A stretch of DNA of 64,000 nucleotides from Tridacna crocea (taxonomy: Eukaryota > Mollusca > Bivalvia > Cardiida > Cardiidae): positions 42,794,427 through 42,858,426 of the forward strand of contig OX031065.1 in the NCBI GenBank assembly GCA_943736015.1. Reading direction: 5' to 3'. Below the pieces are notes generated by a model. The model ran no database searches. It saw only the letters and a program-made list of their open reading frames with translations, and was not told where the DNA came from. Shown piece after piece: positions 54,310 through 64,000 of this stretch. The number at the start of each line of letters is the position of its first letter. Position 1 is the first letter of the stretch. Both the position numbers and the translations under genes were made by a program.

Positions 54310-54574
54310 CCATGCGCTGGCAAAAGGGGGCTTTATGCATCTGCGAAAAGTTTTGGCCTAGGTCAGCCTGCGCAGTCCGCGCAGGCTGACCGGGGCCTAA
54401 ATTTTTCGCTATTGGTCAATTTTTTTGTATGTCTAAGGATCAGTCAATCACACACATAAGTCTTTTGACTGGAAAAAAAGGTGACTTTTATGGATTTATT
54501 ATCACGTGATGGCTTGTTTTGTTATCTTGTTTCACAGAGATGCATTAAGCCCCCTTTTTCCAGAGCATTTCACG
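54310..54574. mobile_element. family H element, best copy
   Basis: Ends GCGCTGGCAAAAGGGGGCTT and AAGCCCCCTTTTTCCAGAGC. Perfect hairpin GTCAGCCTGCGCAGTCC / GCGCAGGCTGAC. Confidence 0.8.
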
Positions 54575-54725
54575 TTTATCAACAACTGAAACCCAGACAG
54601 ATTTTATCGTATGTTTTCTTTTGTGGCGCTAAGAGCCGAAAAATGAATGATTGCATGAAACAGAAATTTTAATATCATGGTTGACAAGATGCACACCCAT
54701 AATTGGCTAATTAGCCGCCGGTTGT

Positions 54726-54756
54726 TTTCTTCTTCTTCTTCTTCTTCTTCTTCTTC
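54726..54756 (+). repeat. (TTC)n microsatellite
   Basis: About ten TTC triplets. Confidence 0.95.
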
Positions 54757-54962
54757 AAAAGTTGATTGCAAAGTTAACTTGACCAATCAAATATGTTCAC
54801 TTTGATTTGAAAGTTATTTTGTTCATAAAAAGACGAGAGAAAAACTAGAAGTTCGCCTGTTTAAAAATATTCGATCTTTATAACTCTTAATCGTTATATA
54901 TTTACACCGCTGTATGTATAATTTATAATGTTGAAGAGGGAAATAAAAACAGTGTAGAAGAA

Positions 54963-55496
54963 ATGGTTTCTGCTTTTTCAAATAGTATAAGTAAAGCAGC
55001 CGATCCACTTTTCAAATGCACGACATTTAAAGGTCGCACTGAACATAGTTTAAATAAACAATGGTTTGATAGCGAGTGTATCAAAGCACGGAGAGTCTAT
55101 CAGAGTGCATTGAATTTGTTTAACGCAAACAAATCAGTTGAAAATAGAGAATCACTTTGTCAAAAAAGATTAATATACAAGAAATTAGTAAAATCGAAAA
55201 AGAAGGCTTTCAATGTTAAACAATCAAAAGAATTTGAAAATTTGAAGAAAAAACAACCCAGAGACTTTTGGAATTTCTTTAAACGTAAAACTTGTAAACA
55301 ATATGCAGATATAGATATATCAGATTTCCGTAGACATTTTTCTGAAATATTTGATGATGTAAAAAAAGCTAATATACCAGAGGTTGAAGATTTTATTTTG
55401 AATCACAATTTTGATAATGATGATAGCGTATTTGAAGAATTAAAATATGCAAATTACACAAGAAGAAGTTCTCTTGGCGATAAAACGTTTAAATAA
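54963..55496 (+). pseudogene. LINE ORF2, linker region
   Basis: This frame is open from 54891. It is rich in Lys, with WFDSEC and RDFWNFFKRK, as between endonuclease and RT in LINE ORF2. Near 55447 the coding sense moves to another frame, beside an AAAA run. Confidence 0.7.
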
Positions 55497-56568
55497 GAAT
55501 AAATCTGCCAGTCCATGTGACAATTTATTAAATGAGTACTTCATAGAATCATCTGATATCTTATCAGGCCACCTAACTGATATGTTTAACATTATTTTCA
55601 ATTCAGGACATTTTCCAATATCATGGTCTAAGGGTTATATTGTGCCGCTTTTTAAAAAGGGAGATAAAAATGATCCTAATAACTATAGGGGCATAACTTT
55701 AACAAGTAACCTGGGGAAACTTTTTACCAGTATTTTAAATTCAAGGGTTGAAAAATGGTTTGAATCAAATAACTTAATATCTGACTCACAGTTCGGTTTT
55801 CGAAAACAATGTAGTACACATGACGCAATATTTATATTATCCAACCTCGTACAACATATTTTGAATCAGAATTTACGTTTACCATGTGCGTTTATTGATC
55901 TTAAGAAAGCTTTTGATACGGTTAATACGAATGCTTTATGGTATAAGTTGTTTCACATGGGAGTGAATGGTAAACTTTTAAAAATATTTCGTTCAATGTA
56001 TGCTTCCGTGAAATCTTGTATTAAATATAATAACAGATACTCTGATTTTTTTGACATCTCAATAGGTTTAAGACAGGGACAGACCAGTTCACCAGCTCTT
56101 TTCGCGCTCTTTCTGGAAGATCTCGAACTGTTTCTACAAAATAAACCTAACAGTGGTTTAACAATAAGGGATATCTGTATCATTATATTATTATTCGCAG
56201 ACGATATGGTTCTTATTGGAAACTCTACAGAAGACTTACAGCATAGTTTGAATAATTTGTACGAATACTGTGAAAGATGGGGGCTTGAAGTAAATATAAA
56301 CAAGACAAAAATATTAGTTTTCAGGAATAGGGGTAAAACAAAAACAACTGACAGATGGTATTTTAATAATAGTGAAATCGAGGTAGTAGATAATTATGAT
56401 TATTTAGGAGTAATCTTGAATTATACTGGGTCCTTCAATTTAAATAACCAGTATTTGGTTGGGAAGTCTCTTAAAGCCATGCATGTCTTAATCAATAATA
56501 TATTTAAATACCACGTCAATCCAAAAATATCGATACAATTTTTGATGCTTTTGTGGGATCGATATTGA
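55447..56568 (+). pseudogene. LINE reverse transcriptase
   Basis: RNA-templated DNA synthesis. Residues of this frame: KNKSASPCDN (17-26), YIVPLFKKGD (64-73), YRGITLTSNLGKLF (80-93), QFGFRKQCST (115-124), motif A AFIDLKKAFDTVN (148-160), LRQGQTSSPALF (208-219), and the catalytic FADD at 250-253. All expected palm motifs are present. The true frame leaves near 56540 beside a TTTTT run, so the last residues before the stop (LMLLWDRY) are out of frame. Confidence 0.85.
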
Positions 56569-57396
56569 ACTATGGGTGCCAAAAATGGGATTTTACCAAA
56601 GCAAAGGATTTAGAAAAGGTTCACTTAAAATTTTGTAAATTAATCCTTGGAGTAAAACAATCAACTTGTACTGCAGCAGTTTATGGTGAATTGGGACGCT
56701 ACCCACTTTATATACACAGACACGTTATGCTGATTAAATACTGGTTTAAGTTAATGAACTCAAAGAATATTTTACTAACTACTATCTATGATGTTATGAT
56801 AAAAGATTTAATGGAGGGTAAAATGAATTGGCTGACCAAGATAAAATCCTTACTTCAAGAAAACGGATTTTTGTATGTTTGGGAACAACCCAACACTGTT
56901 AATCAGATAACATTTTATAGTTTTATTTAAACAAAGGTTAGTTGATTCCTATATTCAAACATGGTTTAGAAATATTTCATCCAGTACTGTTTTGTCCACT
57001 TTTTATTATTACCTAAAGGAAGATTTTACGATTGAGAACTACCTGAAAATGTCTTTACCAATAAATTTAAGAAAGCAGTTAACAAAAATACGCACATCAT
57101 CACATAATTTACTTATTGAATCTGGGAGACATGGTAGAATAAGATTACCAAGACACGAACGAATATGTCGACATTGTAATCTAAATTCAATTGAAGACGA
57201 ATTTCATTTTATCATAGAATGTCCTTTCTTTTCAGGTTTACGCAAAAAAATTATAGAGAATTACTATATAGTTAGACCTAGCGTGTACAAATTTATATGT
57301 TTAATGAAAAGTAATGATTATGATGTTTTGTTTAATCTTTGCAAGTTCATAAAACTAGCATTTGAAAAAAGGAATACACTAACTCATAACGTTTAA
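56553..57396 (+). pseudogene. LINE ORF2 C-terminal part with Cys-His knuckle
   Basis: Two frames join here: 56553-56930 (GSILNYGCQKWDF onward) and 56992-57396, with the change near 56920 beside a T run. The second contains CRHCNLNS ... HFIIEC, a CCHC-type zinc knuckle of the kind at the end of many LINE polyproteins. Confidence 0.75.
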
Positions 57397-57574
57397 TATA
57401 TAATCTCACATTCCTCCGTAAAACCGATTGCGACGAATTGCCTATTTTTTATGTATGAATTTATACAAATATTTCTTCATATTTTTTTTTTTTCACGTAT
57501 ATTGTGTTATTGTTATGATCACAATGTACTTGTATGTACAAGTGGGAAATAAAGATACTACTACTATGCACCAG

Positions 57575-58105
57575 ATTGAATATAATTTTCTTAAAAAAAT
57601 ATTTTTTTCCATTCCTGTCTATGAGTAACAAAGAAATATAGACAATTGACGGGGGACTGTGCTCGACGGGTTATGAAGTTAGAAACCTTTACACGCATAC
57701 TAGTATCAGGTCTACCTGTCTGTGGACATGCACAGAACTTGTACTCGTATAATTGTTTGCAAAAATATCCCTTAGATTTACGGCCATTTCATTGGAATAT
57801 ACTACAGTTCATTCACATAATATAGGTAGCCTTTGCCACCGAATGTCTTGCGGTGAGATGAAATTAACGGATCTACTATGCGTCTCACCAGGACAAGGAA
57901 AACAAAAACTATAATTTTGACTTTTCTTAAAAATTTGGGTCTTTCAAATTACTCAGTTCTTGTTTTACTGGTGTTGTTTTGAGTTTGACGTAACTTGCCA
58001 TGCTTAAAACAGCATATACTTTACATGACTTGGATGTTCCTGTATTATCTTACAGGGTAATTTCGTTTATTAACTCATAGCTTTATGAGACAAACTTTTA
58101 AAAGA
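57575..58105. other. no gene seen
   Basis: Nothing recognised. Confidence 0.5.
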
Positions 58106-58112
58106 CGTCCTC

Positions 58113-58336
58113 TTAACCATCAACCACAAAGTCATGAGTTTCAGTTATGAACCTGTGGAAGGGGTCTTTAAAAACACAGTGGAGAAAGGAGAAAATGCTG
58201 GTAACCAGCATTTTCTCCTTTCTCCACAATGCTTTCTATCCCTAAGGAATCCATCATTTGAGTGGCAACAGATTTGTCGTCTGCAAATGCTTTTATTATA
58301 GACGAGTCTTATATCTCGTCAGCTGCTAAAGAGTTA
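58113..58336 (+). mobile_element. family A MITE, forward, mirrored arm changes
   Basis: TTAA at 58113-58116; the right end is GTTAC. Arms GGAGAAAGGAG and CTCCTTTCTCC differ from consensus GGGAAAAGGAG in the same way on both sides. Confidence 0.85.
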
Positions 58337-58383
58337 CAAAATTGTTGAGCTTCAGGGAAACTCAGCATGAATACAAGTTGACT

Positions 58384-59105
58384 TCTTTAAAAAAGAAGCC
58401 GGAAGAGAAGTCAGCATCAATGTTTTCAAATAGTTTATTGGCTTTTAATTTCAATACATTTTTGTACATATAAACAAACAAATAAAAAAGCCGCCGCGTA
58501 AAAAAAGTCATAATTACGTTTTACATGACGGTCATTTGGCTTTCTTGTCGCTTTTTCAAGTCGCATGATCTTGTCCAGCAGTCTTCTTTCTCTTTTTTTA
58601 ACAAAGTTCTTGTTTTTCTGCTGCTTAGATTTATTTGCCAAATGAAGAACTGCAATTATTTTAGGGGTCATTTGCAGACATGGCAAACTGATTTAACAAA
58701 ATCATACAAAAATAACCCACGCCTATTTCCTGTTTCAGTTTTTTTATTTCAATTTATTTACAAAACTATTACGAAACTGTTTCACACTGTGTATCAGTAA
58801 AATTCGAAAAAAAAATGGATTTTGACAGCGAATTCTGTAGCAGTCTGTCTTTTAACCCATTACCGCACAATCCCTACTTTTGACGACCCTGAGAAAGAAA
58901 CCTTTGGAAAACACTGTGGGAAAAGGAGAAAATTCTGGTAACCAGCATTTTCTCCTTTTCCTCCAGTGTTTTCTACTTTTCTCAGAACAAATTTAAATTT
59001 TTCAGTCACCTTTATTTTGTCGTCTGCAAATGCTTTCAATTTTGACAAGTCTAAAATTTTCTCGTGTGGTAAAGAGTTAAACTTACCACTGTTGGAGAGT
59101 TCTGA
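58384..59105. mobile_element. duplicated block, copy 2, with family A inserted
   Basis: Homologous to 39276-39720 on both sides of the MITE. Minus-strand frame MPCLQMTPKIIAVLHLANKS continues with a KKRERRLLDKI stretch; the other copy is shortened there. Origin unknown. Confidence 0.7.
58852..59080 (+). mobile_element. family A MITE, forward, 229 bp, empty relative at 39697
   Basis: TTAA at both ends. After the right TTAA the host reads ACTTACCACTGTTGGAGAG; the empty copy reads ACTCACCACTGTTGGAGAG directly after its single TTAA. Confidence 0.94.
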
Positions 59106-59109
59106 AGCT

Positions 59110-59600
59110 TAAGTACCTTACAATACACGAATAGAGTGTAGTAAATTGAAAGACTGACTCGTTAGGAGAAGTTCCCTCTCTTGAAATATTATTTTCAAAC
59201 GTGGTCAGCTTTAAGACATAAAACGGACTGTCAATACGAAGGTTATGGGAAAAACAGCGACGCACCTTCGACGGTTCTCTTGTACCATTCCGCAGACTTC
59301 CAGGTCCTACTTTTTCGTAGCTTTTGCTACGATTTGTTGTGAGTGGTTAGGCCGTATAACTTCCGTTTTTTAGTAGACTGCACAACAAAGTAACTCTGTA
59401 TTAACAGCTGGTGCAGCGAAAAGTCTCCGAGTGCATTCTCAAATATAAAATGACACATTCGTTATTAATATAATGTATCACTGATACTGACTCAGGCATG
59501 AAAATATAAACATGGTTTATGTAACGTGGTTTTCAATGCTTCGAAAATCTAAATGATAAAAGCTTTATAAAGAAAGAGATCTCATGAAACTAGGTTATTC
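59110..59600. other. no gene seen
   Basis: Nothing recognised. It precedes the candidate first exon. Confidence 0.5.
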
Positions 59601-59625
59601 TGTCAAAGCGATGAGAAATTTACAT

Positions 59626-60322
59626 ATTTCAAAATGGCGCCCCCTGTTGAGTTTTCCCGTGGTGAACTTGACGGCGATCCTTCACGGTCAAATCTCAGAA
59701 CGAGGCTGACATGGCCACGGTATTGCAGAGCTTGAATACAGCCGAAGCATTCAAAAATTTACGGTATGAATGAGAAGTGATACGGTCCCCTTTCTTCATA
59801 AACTGAAATTATGGTGTTTTTTAAATTTGATAAAAATGGGGAAAAGGCAACAAGATACTGAAATTGATGACATTTCCATAGAGTGAGTCAGGAAAACATT
59901 GTAACGAATAAAGAAATTGATTTTCCGGAGCAATTTTTGCACCTGCCACGATGAATTTTAGGGTCGTCTGAGGATGAATCTCTAGAATTTAATCTGCATG
60001 AACTTTAAACGTTACGATGCACGTCAATGGAAAATGATTAATGGGAGCGAAGACGTAAAGTGATTAGCATATTTTATAAATTAATGTTCGATTTAAAATG
60101 TCGCCGATTTATTCTTTCATACTTCTTTGCCTTTTAATTCAGCCGATTTAATGGCTTGTGAAATGGGTTTCTATTTTTAGAGTAGAGGCACAGTATGATC
60201 ATGGAGGGGAGGTTAAACAGTGCTTATTCTCAGTACATTTAAAACTCGATGTTTCGGACATGCGACTTCTCGAATTAACTGCTTTCTTTTCAGCAGCAGT
60301 TTACATCCTTGTCTCGTGCTAA
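59626..60322 (+). CDS. candidate 5' end of an unknown gene (two exons, low confidence)
   Basis: ATG at 59711 opens MATVLQSLNTAEAFKNL and ends at ACG|GTATGA (59763) in phase 2. A good acceptor (TGGGTTTCTATTTTTAG) ends at 60180, and joining there gives RVEAQYDHGGEVKQCLF and continues open to a stop at 60320-60322. A second start at 59836 (MGKRQQDTEIDDISI) ends at a GTGAGT donor in the same phase, so it could be an alternative first exon. AAAATGGCGCCCCCTG just upstream is promoter-like. I do not recognise the protein, and later exons are not found before 64000. Confidence 0.3.
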
Positions 60323-60376
60323 AATGGAAACAACATACATTTTGCAATTGATAGATATAGAGAATATTTGTTTGTT

Positions 60377-60920
60377 AAGGTGAAAGATCGAAATTTATTC
60401 ATTGAGTGAACATCATCGGTAATATTTTCACGAGTGATCCAGCTATGAGTGAAAAAATTACCAATGATGTTCACGAGATCAAATAACTTTCGATCTTTCA
60501 CCAAAAGACTCCATTCGTGAAAATGTTACCGATGATGTTCCACAAGATGAATAAATTTCGATTTTTTTACAAGAAAGAAATATATTCTCTTCATTTCATG
60601 CTTTTAACCCCTTCTTTGGAGAACTTAATCAAAACCCAGTACATTTTTTTTTTTCGTTTATTCCCTGTGGCGCGCCCCTCCTATTAGCATTGCACGACAA
60701 TATTACGTCAAACGCCTTAGATGTGAGGTAAGTTACGTCATATTTCTATCTGGTTGTGGGGAGGGCGCATTTTACCTACGTAAGAAGTGCGCGGGAACAA
60801 CTATTTCCGCCTTTCATTGAGGAGTTAGACAATAAAATCGGTATTTTTCACCTTTCGTAACCATGAAATACCGAAAAATATTTCACCGGTATTTCTCAAT
60901 AACTCACCGGAAATCATAAA
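60377..60920 (+). mobile_element. dispersed repeat with palindromic head, copy 2
   Basis: GGTGAAAGATCGAAATTTAT ... CGATCTTTCACC, then a partial extra arm (CCATTCGTGAAAATGTTACC) and TTCCCTGTGGCGCGCCCCTC as at 38521-38970. Confidence 0.75.
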
Positions 60921-60956
60921 ATAATAACTCCTTCTTAAAATTTCTCTTCAAATTTT

Positions 60957-61140
60957 TTAACATTCATAGTTCAAAACATCTGCAAATAGAAAGTTTCAAA
61001 TTCAGACAAATGAGTTTATTATAGGGTAGAAAAATGGCACGAGAAACTGAGGAGATATTACTGGTTAACAGCATTTTCAACTTTGCCCACAGGATTTTCA
61101 TAACCAGTTTCCTGCCCATAGTCTTAAACACTCTGGAAAG
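60957..61140 (-). mobile_element. family A remnant, reverse
   Basis: CAAAACATCTGCAAATAG and GAGATATTACTGGTTAACAG / CATTTTCAACTTTGCCCACA. Confidence 0.5.
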
Positions 61141-61149
61141 GGTTCAGAC

Positions 61150-62090
61150 CTGACCAAACAATCCGGATTTTTAGCGACCCCAAGAAAGAAGGTTCTTTAT
61201 AAACGTTGTGGGGAAGAGAGAAAATGCAGGTAAGGCGTTGAATACTTTCTCTCAGTTTTATATTGTATTCTCATTTTTATCTCTACTGGCTGAAAGCCAG
61301 CAGAGCTTATGTCATGGCGGGGTCTCTCCGTCCGTCCGTCCGTCCGTTAGTCTTTTTCTTGTTTACGCGATAAAGTCTGCATTTGTTGTCAGATTTTTGT
61401 GAAACATGCACAGTTTGTTTATCTTATCAATAGCCTCAACCCTATTGATTTTGAGAAAAATCCAACAAACAATTTGGGAAAAGTAGCCATTTCAAGTTGA
61501 AAATTTCGAATTCTTGTTTACGCGATAAAGTTTGCACATCTCATCAGATTTTCATGAAACTTGCACAGTTATTTATCTGATCAATAGCTTCGACCCTTAT
61601 TGATTTTGAGAAAAATCCGATGAATAGTATGGAAAATATAGCCATTTTCAGTTGAAAATGTCCAATTATTGTTTACGCTATAAAGTCTGCATTTGTTGCT
61701 AGATGTTCGTGAAACCTGGACAGTTTGTTTATCTCATCAATAGCTTCAACCCTCTTGATTTTGAAAAACATCCAACGAACAGTTTGGGGAAATTAGCCTT
61801 CTCAAGTTGAATATTTCAAATTCTTGTTTACATGATGAAGTCTGCATTTCTCGTCAGATTTTCATGAAAATCACAAGTTTGTTTATCTCATCAATAGCTT
61901 CAACCCTATGGATTTTGAAAAAAATCCAACAAACAGTATAGAAAAAGTAGCCATTTCAAGTTGACTGCCAGTAGAGCATATTCAGGCCCTTCAGGGCCTT
62001 CTAGTTCTTAAACAAGTCAAAAATTGACGCCACAGTAAATTTTGTCGCCTGCAAATGCTTTCAACTTACACAGGTAAAAATACCTGCAGT
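61150..62090 (+). mobile_element. family A MITE, forward, split by a larger repeat
   Basis: 61150-61255 (ACCAAACAATCCGGATTTTT, AACGTTGTGGGGAAGAGAG) and 62012-62090 (GTCGCCTGCAAATGCTTTCA) are the two halves of one copy. Confidence 0.65.
61262..62010 (+). mobile_element. interspersed repeat with four 155-bp internal units
   Basis: Begins TACTGGCTGAAAGCCAGCAG and ends AGGCCCTTCAGGGCCTTCTA, both small hairpins. Internal units start at 61356, 61511, 61666 and 61821, exactly 155 bp apart, each opening TTCTTGTTTACGCGATAAAG or close to it. (TCCG)n lies before the first unit. Confidence 0.85.
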
Positions 62091-62094
62091 TTAT

Positions 62095-62215
62095 TGTCCA
62101 AGTGAAATATGAGTCATGTGATCAGACTTGTTTCTGGACGGGTAAAAACATTTTTGATAAGGAAGTATTGCTGGTTGCAATCATTCTCCTTTTTTTTCTC
62201 TTAAGTTTTAAGAAC
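62095..62215. mobile_element. possible family A remnant
   Basis: GGGTAAAAACATTTTTGATA and TTGCTGGTTGCAATCATTCT are weakly palindromic. Confidence 0.3.
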
Positions 62216-62366
62216 ACAACGCTCTTCAATACTTTATTGGGCCTTAAACATGTTTTGCGAAAGGAAAATGATAGGACAAATGCTACATTTATAGGATCTG
62301 ATATAAGTTGGCATGTGAGGTGAAATATTATGAAACGAATCTAGAAAAAATATTATAAAGCGGCCT

Positions 62367-62594
62367 CAAACCTTTACAGTATGATGCCGACTTTTAACGG
62401 CCCTGAGAAAGAGGCCTTTTGAAAACATTGTGGGAAAAGGAGAAAATGCTGGTAACCAGCATTTTCTCCTTTTCCCACAATGTTTTCAGCCCTATCAAAG
62501 AAAGACATCCCCATTTGAGCCACCTTGAAATTGTCGGCAGCAAATGTTCTCAATTTGGACTAGGCTAGAATTTTATCGCTTTGTAAAGGACTAA
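62367..62594 (+). mobile_element. family A MITE, forward
   Basis: TTAA lost on both sides (TCAA, CTAA), length 228. Palindrome perfect. Box altered (GGCAGCAAATGTTCTCAATT). Confidence 0.88.
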
Positions 62595-62690
62595 ACTTTA
62601 TCCTGCTAAGTTAGCAAACTGGACCTTTTAAGCTGGTTGTAAAAACTAAACTTTTGCTCTATCAAAGGTATTTTTTTTGGGAAATATGCC

Positions 62691-62985
62691 ATTATCGGAC
62701 TGTACAGATCGAGGATTAGACTGCAAGTTTCGTAAGGGACTATAATTGACTTGTACAACCTGGGAGCATTAAGTGTGATGCCACAACCAAGGTCAGTATT
62801 TACCATCCGTAATCAATCCTTGTCCTGCATAATAACTCAAATGGAACTTTCCAAGCCGATAGTGAAAACTTACTTTTATCTAAGACAAATATCTCCTTAT
62901 CGGACAGTGTAGATCTAAGGTCAGACTGTACGTTTCATGCAGTCTGATCTTAATCTGCATTGTGCGCAAAAAGTCAGAGAGCGGC
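62691..62985 (+). repeat. two family G copies
   Basis: A left-arm fragment at about 62691-62735 (TTATCGGACTGTACAGATCG) and a full hairpin at 62890-62985 (CTCCTTATCGGACAGTGTAG ... CAGTCTGATCTTAATCTGCA). Confidence 0.7.
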
Positions 62986-63042
62986 ACTCAGAACCCCAAG
63001 GCTTAATGTATATGATCATTTATAGCCTGTAATATTTGCAAG

Positions 63043-63309
63043 TTGGTTGGTTGGTTGTATTGGGGTTTAACGCCACTTTAACAGCTAAGGTCATATCATG
63101 GCGGTCGGTGACGCACATGTGTTTCCTGGCTTTCTCACACCAGTACTGACACAACTTTCTTTCCAAAGCCACCGACTACTTTTCTCACATGCTTCAGCAG
63201 AGGTGGGAGGCGAAATTACGCCGGAAAGAAAGTTTACCTCAACCGGGTATAGAACTCACAACCACCAGGTCATGAGTCCGACACGCTCACCACTGAGCCA
63301 CCCGAGCGG
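63043..63309 (-). mobile_element. tRNA-derived SINE, related to type 1
   Basis: (TTGG)n tail, GGGGTTTAACGCCACTTTAA, then GGGTATAGAACTCACAACC (B-box region) and CACGCTCACCACTGAGCCAC (A-box region). Confidence 0.7.
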
Positions 63310-64000
63310 ACAATATTCGCAAGCATATACAAAAATGTGTGTTGACGGTGTACATAATGTGTGGAAATTTACAGGAATAAAAGTGTTTCGCTTCTTTGAC
63401 AGGTGTGTATGACACAGCTAAAAACTGGTTCCAAACAAGCTTACAAATAAATGGTTACTATTAAATCTAAAAAATAAAGAAAAAAAAACTTAGCTTTGTC
63501 TTGATCATCAATTTCGAAAGTTCAATTACCACAAAAATCTAGGTCGGCAATTTTGATGAAAAAAGGATGTATAATTACAGAGCATCAACTAAATGATGGC
63601 ACTATATGCTTATCTTTTAAAAACGTGTGTGAGATAAGAAAATCGTAATAGGTATTTTACACTGAAAACAAAGGGCACTTGTATTAGTTCATAGATCTGT
63701 TTGGATCCACAAAATACTTGCAAAAATGTAGCAGAACGTTTTTGAGAGACGTGCAAGCATTCAGAGCTACGGAAAATGAATAAACAGTTTCTTTATTCAT
63801 ATTTTTGTGAAAGCATCTCCAGCTTTAGTAAGAAAGTCATTTAGAATCTTCGTTATCCTTTGTTTAAAATGACACGTGGAGAAATTCTCGGTTATACAGT
63901 CGCCTAGGATCTTTCCAACCGTTTAAAGTGACTGTGCAAAATATCTTTTCTTACCATGCCAAGATAAACGAAGGATAAGGAATATTGCAGTCGACTTTGT
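63310..64000. other. no gene seen
   Basis: AT-rich end of the window. Nothing recognised. Confidence 0.5.

Larger units (their letters stand above)
54891..57568 (+). mobile_element. non-LTR retrotransposon (LINE), 5'-truncated
   Basis: One reading frame, broken by three frame changes, covers 54891-57396: a basic linker, a reverse transcriptase and a C-terminal Cys-His knuckle. No endonuclease domain or ORF1 is seen upstream. After the stop the 3' UTR ends in AAATAAAGATACTACTACTA, a short tail repeat typical of LINEs. The clade is not determined. Confidence 0.85.

Noticed and set aside
4530-62480. Regularly recurring identical palindromes as a CRISPR array or terminators
   Set aside because: The spacing is irregular, the context is eukaryotic, and each palindrome sits inside a TTAA-bounded element.

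Overview
The window looks like nuclear DNA of a mollusc, most probably a heterodont bivalve. It is AT-rich, its one recognisable gene is split by GT-AG introns, and nearly everything else is short non-autonomous transposons, tRNA-derived SINEs and microsatellites. The repeat vocabulary (AGCTCACCTGAGCAC elements, GCAACACGCGAAAAGG hairpin elements, GGACAGTGTAGATC hairpins) resembles what I remember from bivalves such as Dreissena; that identification is from memory and is not proven here.

Gene content. Positions 379-6428 (+) hold the last six coding exons of a mitochondrial-clan cytochrome P450. The 5' exons lie outside the window. A weak candidate for the 5' end of a second gene is at 59711-60322. 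A non-LTR retrotransposon with a recognisable reverse transcriptase is at 54891-57568.

Repeat layout. I use letters for families defined here. Family A: about 45-50 copies or pieces of a TTAA-flanked MITE carrying an off-centre palindrome; eleven A or B copies are exactly 229 bp including both TTAA sites. 'Forward' means the short arm (about 89 bp) comes first. Family B: a sister family with the same architecture but a different palindrome centre and flanks. Family C: about 540 bp, TTAA-flanked, ends AAGGTGG/CCACCTT. Family D: about 390 bp, TTAA-flanked, ends AGGTAAGACCTGTGTAATG. Family E: CATCTTCGCAAGCCAAGG inverted ends; six of the copies have 9-bp target duplications. Family F: GCAACACGCGAAAAGG double-hairpin element. 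Family G: GGACAGTGTAGATC hairpin. Family H: AAAAGGGGGCTTAATGCAT-ended element with a CAGCCTGCGCAG hairpin. Family I: one PIF/Harbinger-like element (42143-43299) with a TAA duplication and a decayed start of a transposase gene. SINEs of at least four kinds are present.

How they fit together. The elements are heavily nested, and several occupied sites have an unoccupied relative elsewhere in the window (4204 for 4411; 21163 for 20385; 39697 for 58852; 49277 for the SINE at 43862). These give target-site duplications and insertion order without outside data. The strongest unusual signals are the fixed 229-bp A/B architecture, mirrored base changes in the two arms of A palindromes, the 9-bp duplications of family E, and the Harbinger relic with its own TATA box.
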